Shown piece by piece: positions 9,189-9,521 of a stretch of DNA of 9,521 bases. A model generated the notes under the pieces. The model searched no databases. It was not told the origin of the DNA and saw only the letters and a list, made by a program, of their open reading frames with translations. Each line of letters begins with the position of its first letter. The stretch's first letter is position 1. The stretch is from JAYZDP01 sp036337765. Lineage in GTDB: Bacteria; Acidobacteriota; Thermoanaerobaculia; Multivoradales; Multivoraceae. The position numbers and the translations under genes were made by a program. The stretch is taken from NCBI GenBank assembly GCA_036337765.1, contig JAYZDP010000235.1, forward strand, positions 1-9,521, in the 5' to 3' direction.

Positions 9189-9521
9189 GTGAAACCGCGC
9201 ACCCTCGGTGCCCTGGTCGGGCTGGTAGCGTTGCTGGCCGGCTTCGTTTGGTTCTTCGAGCGCGATCTGCCGTCGACGGCTCGAGGAGAGGAGCTAGCGC
9301 GCCGGGTGTTGGCCTTCGAGCCCGCCGAGGTGAATCGAGTCCATATCGAGGGTCCGTCCGGCGGCGTTGCATTGCTGCGCACGGACGGCGGATGGCGGCT
9401 CGGGGAGCCGTTGGACGACCCGGCCGACGCGCAGGCCGTCGCGGATCTTCTCGAAGAGCTCTCGGCTCTCGAGTCGGAGAGATCTCTCGACCAGTGGGAT
9501 CCGCGGGCCGCCGGCCTCGAT
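9189..9521 (+). CDS. DUF4340-type membrane-anchored protein, 3'-truncated by the window edge
   Basis: The frame starts at GTG 9189, immediately after the GldG stop (TAG 9186-9188), and stays open for 111 codons to the end of the window. A weak AGG (9183-9185) lies just upstream. Residues about 5-23 (TLGALVGLVALLAGFVWFF) form a membrane anchor or uncleaved signal. The following domain has AEVNRVHIEGPSGGVALLRT and GGWRLGEPLDDPADAQAV, then a helix leading to WDPRAAGLD. This is the usual opening of DUF4340 proteins: a beta hairpin with the substrate-like W-R/L-x-P-L-x-x-P-A-D motif. DUF4340 genes commonly follow GldG-like genes, so this is probably the fourth member of the ABC operon, acting in the periplasm. 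The C-terminal part is missing only because the window ends. Confidence 0.8.
   Translation, partial: MKPRTLGALVGLVALLAGFVWFFERDLPSTARGEELARRVLAFEPAEVNRVHIEGPSGGVALLRTDGGWRLGEPLDDPADAQAVADLLEELSALESERSLDQWDPRAAGLD

Overview
The window is high-GC bacterial chromosomal DNA with tightly packed genes and a codon bias toward G/C at third positions. I see no insertion sequence, prophage, CRISPR array, tRNA or rRNA. The gene content (a full-length carB, an Hsp15-like S4 protein, a stand-alone iPGM-like metalloenzyme and a GldA/GldF/GldG/DUF4340 cassette) suits an environmental, probably Gram-negative lineage such as Acidobacteriota or a neighbouring phylum. That placement is inference from gene style; no phylogenetic marker settles it.

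Layout. (1) Bases 1-653 (+): the 3' part of a gene for an SPFH/Band-7 membrane-scaffold protein. (2) Bases 654-946: a 293-base non-coding stretch with a strong 12-bp GC hairpin, a second small hairpin, a spaced pair of GGGATCCC-type repeats, and next to carB a good sigma70-like promoter whose -35 box lies in a TTGACC-N6-GGTCAA inverted repeat. (3) Bases 947-4165 (+): carB, the carbamoyl-phosphate synthase large subunit, 1072 aa and complete. (4) Bases 4162-4878 (-): two short genes read toward carB, a charged probably coiled-coil protein of 106 aa and an Hsp15-like S4 RNA-binding protein whose stop shares a CTAG with the carB stop. (5) Bases 4897-5856 (+): a compact metalloenzyme of the alkaline phosphatase / cofactor-independent phosphoglycerate mutase superfamily, divergent from the 106-aa gene. 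(6) Bases 5909-9521 (+): an overlapping four-gene run: ABC ATPase, ABC-2 permease, GldG-like extracytoplasmic protein and the start of a DUF4340 protein that runs off the right end.

How they work together. The last four genes overlap or abut, so they almost certainly form one operon for an ABC-2 type membrane complex. The ATPase drives a six-helix permease, and two membrane-anchored proteins display large domains outside the membrane. The carB, S4 and metalloenzyme genes are housekeeping-type units under separate transcription. carA is not adjacent to carB in this window.

I found no clear evidence of a wholly new system. The most worthwhile leads are the near-leaderless carB start with a palindrome across its promoter, the poorly understood GldAFG-DUF4340 operon, and the small iPGM-like enzyme of unknown substrate.
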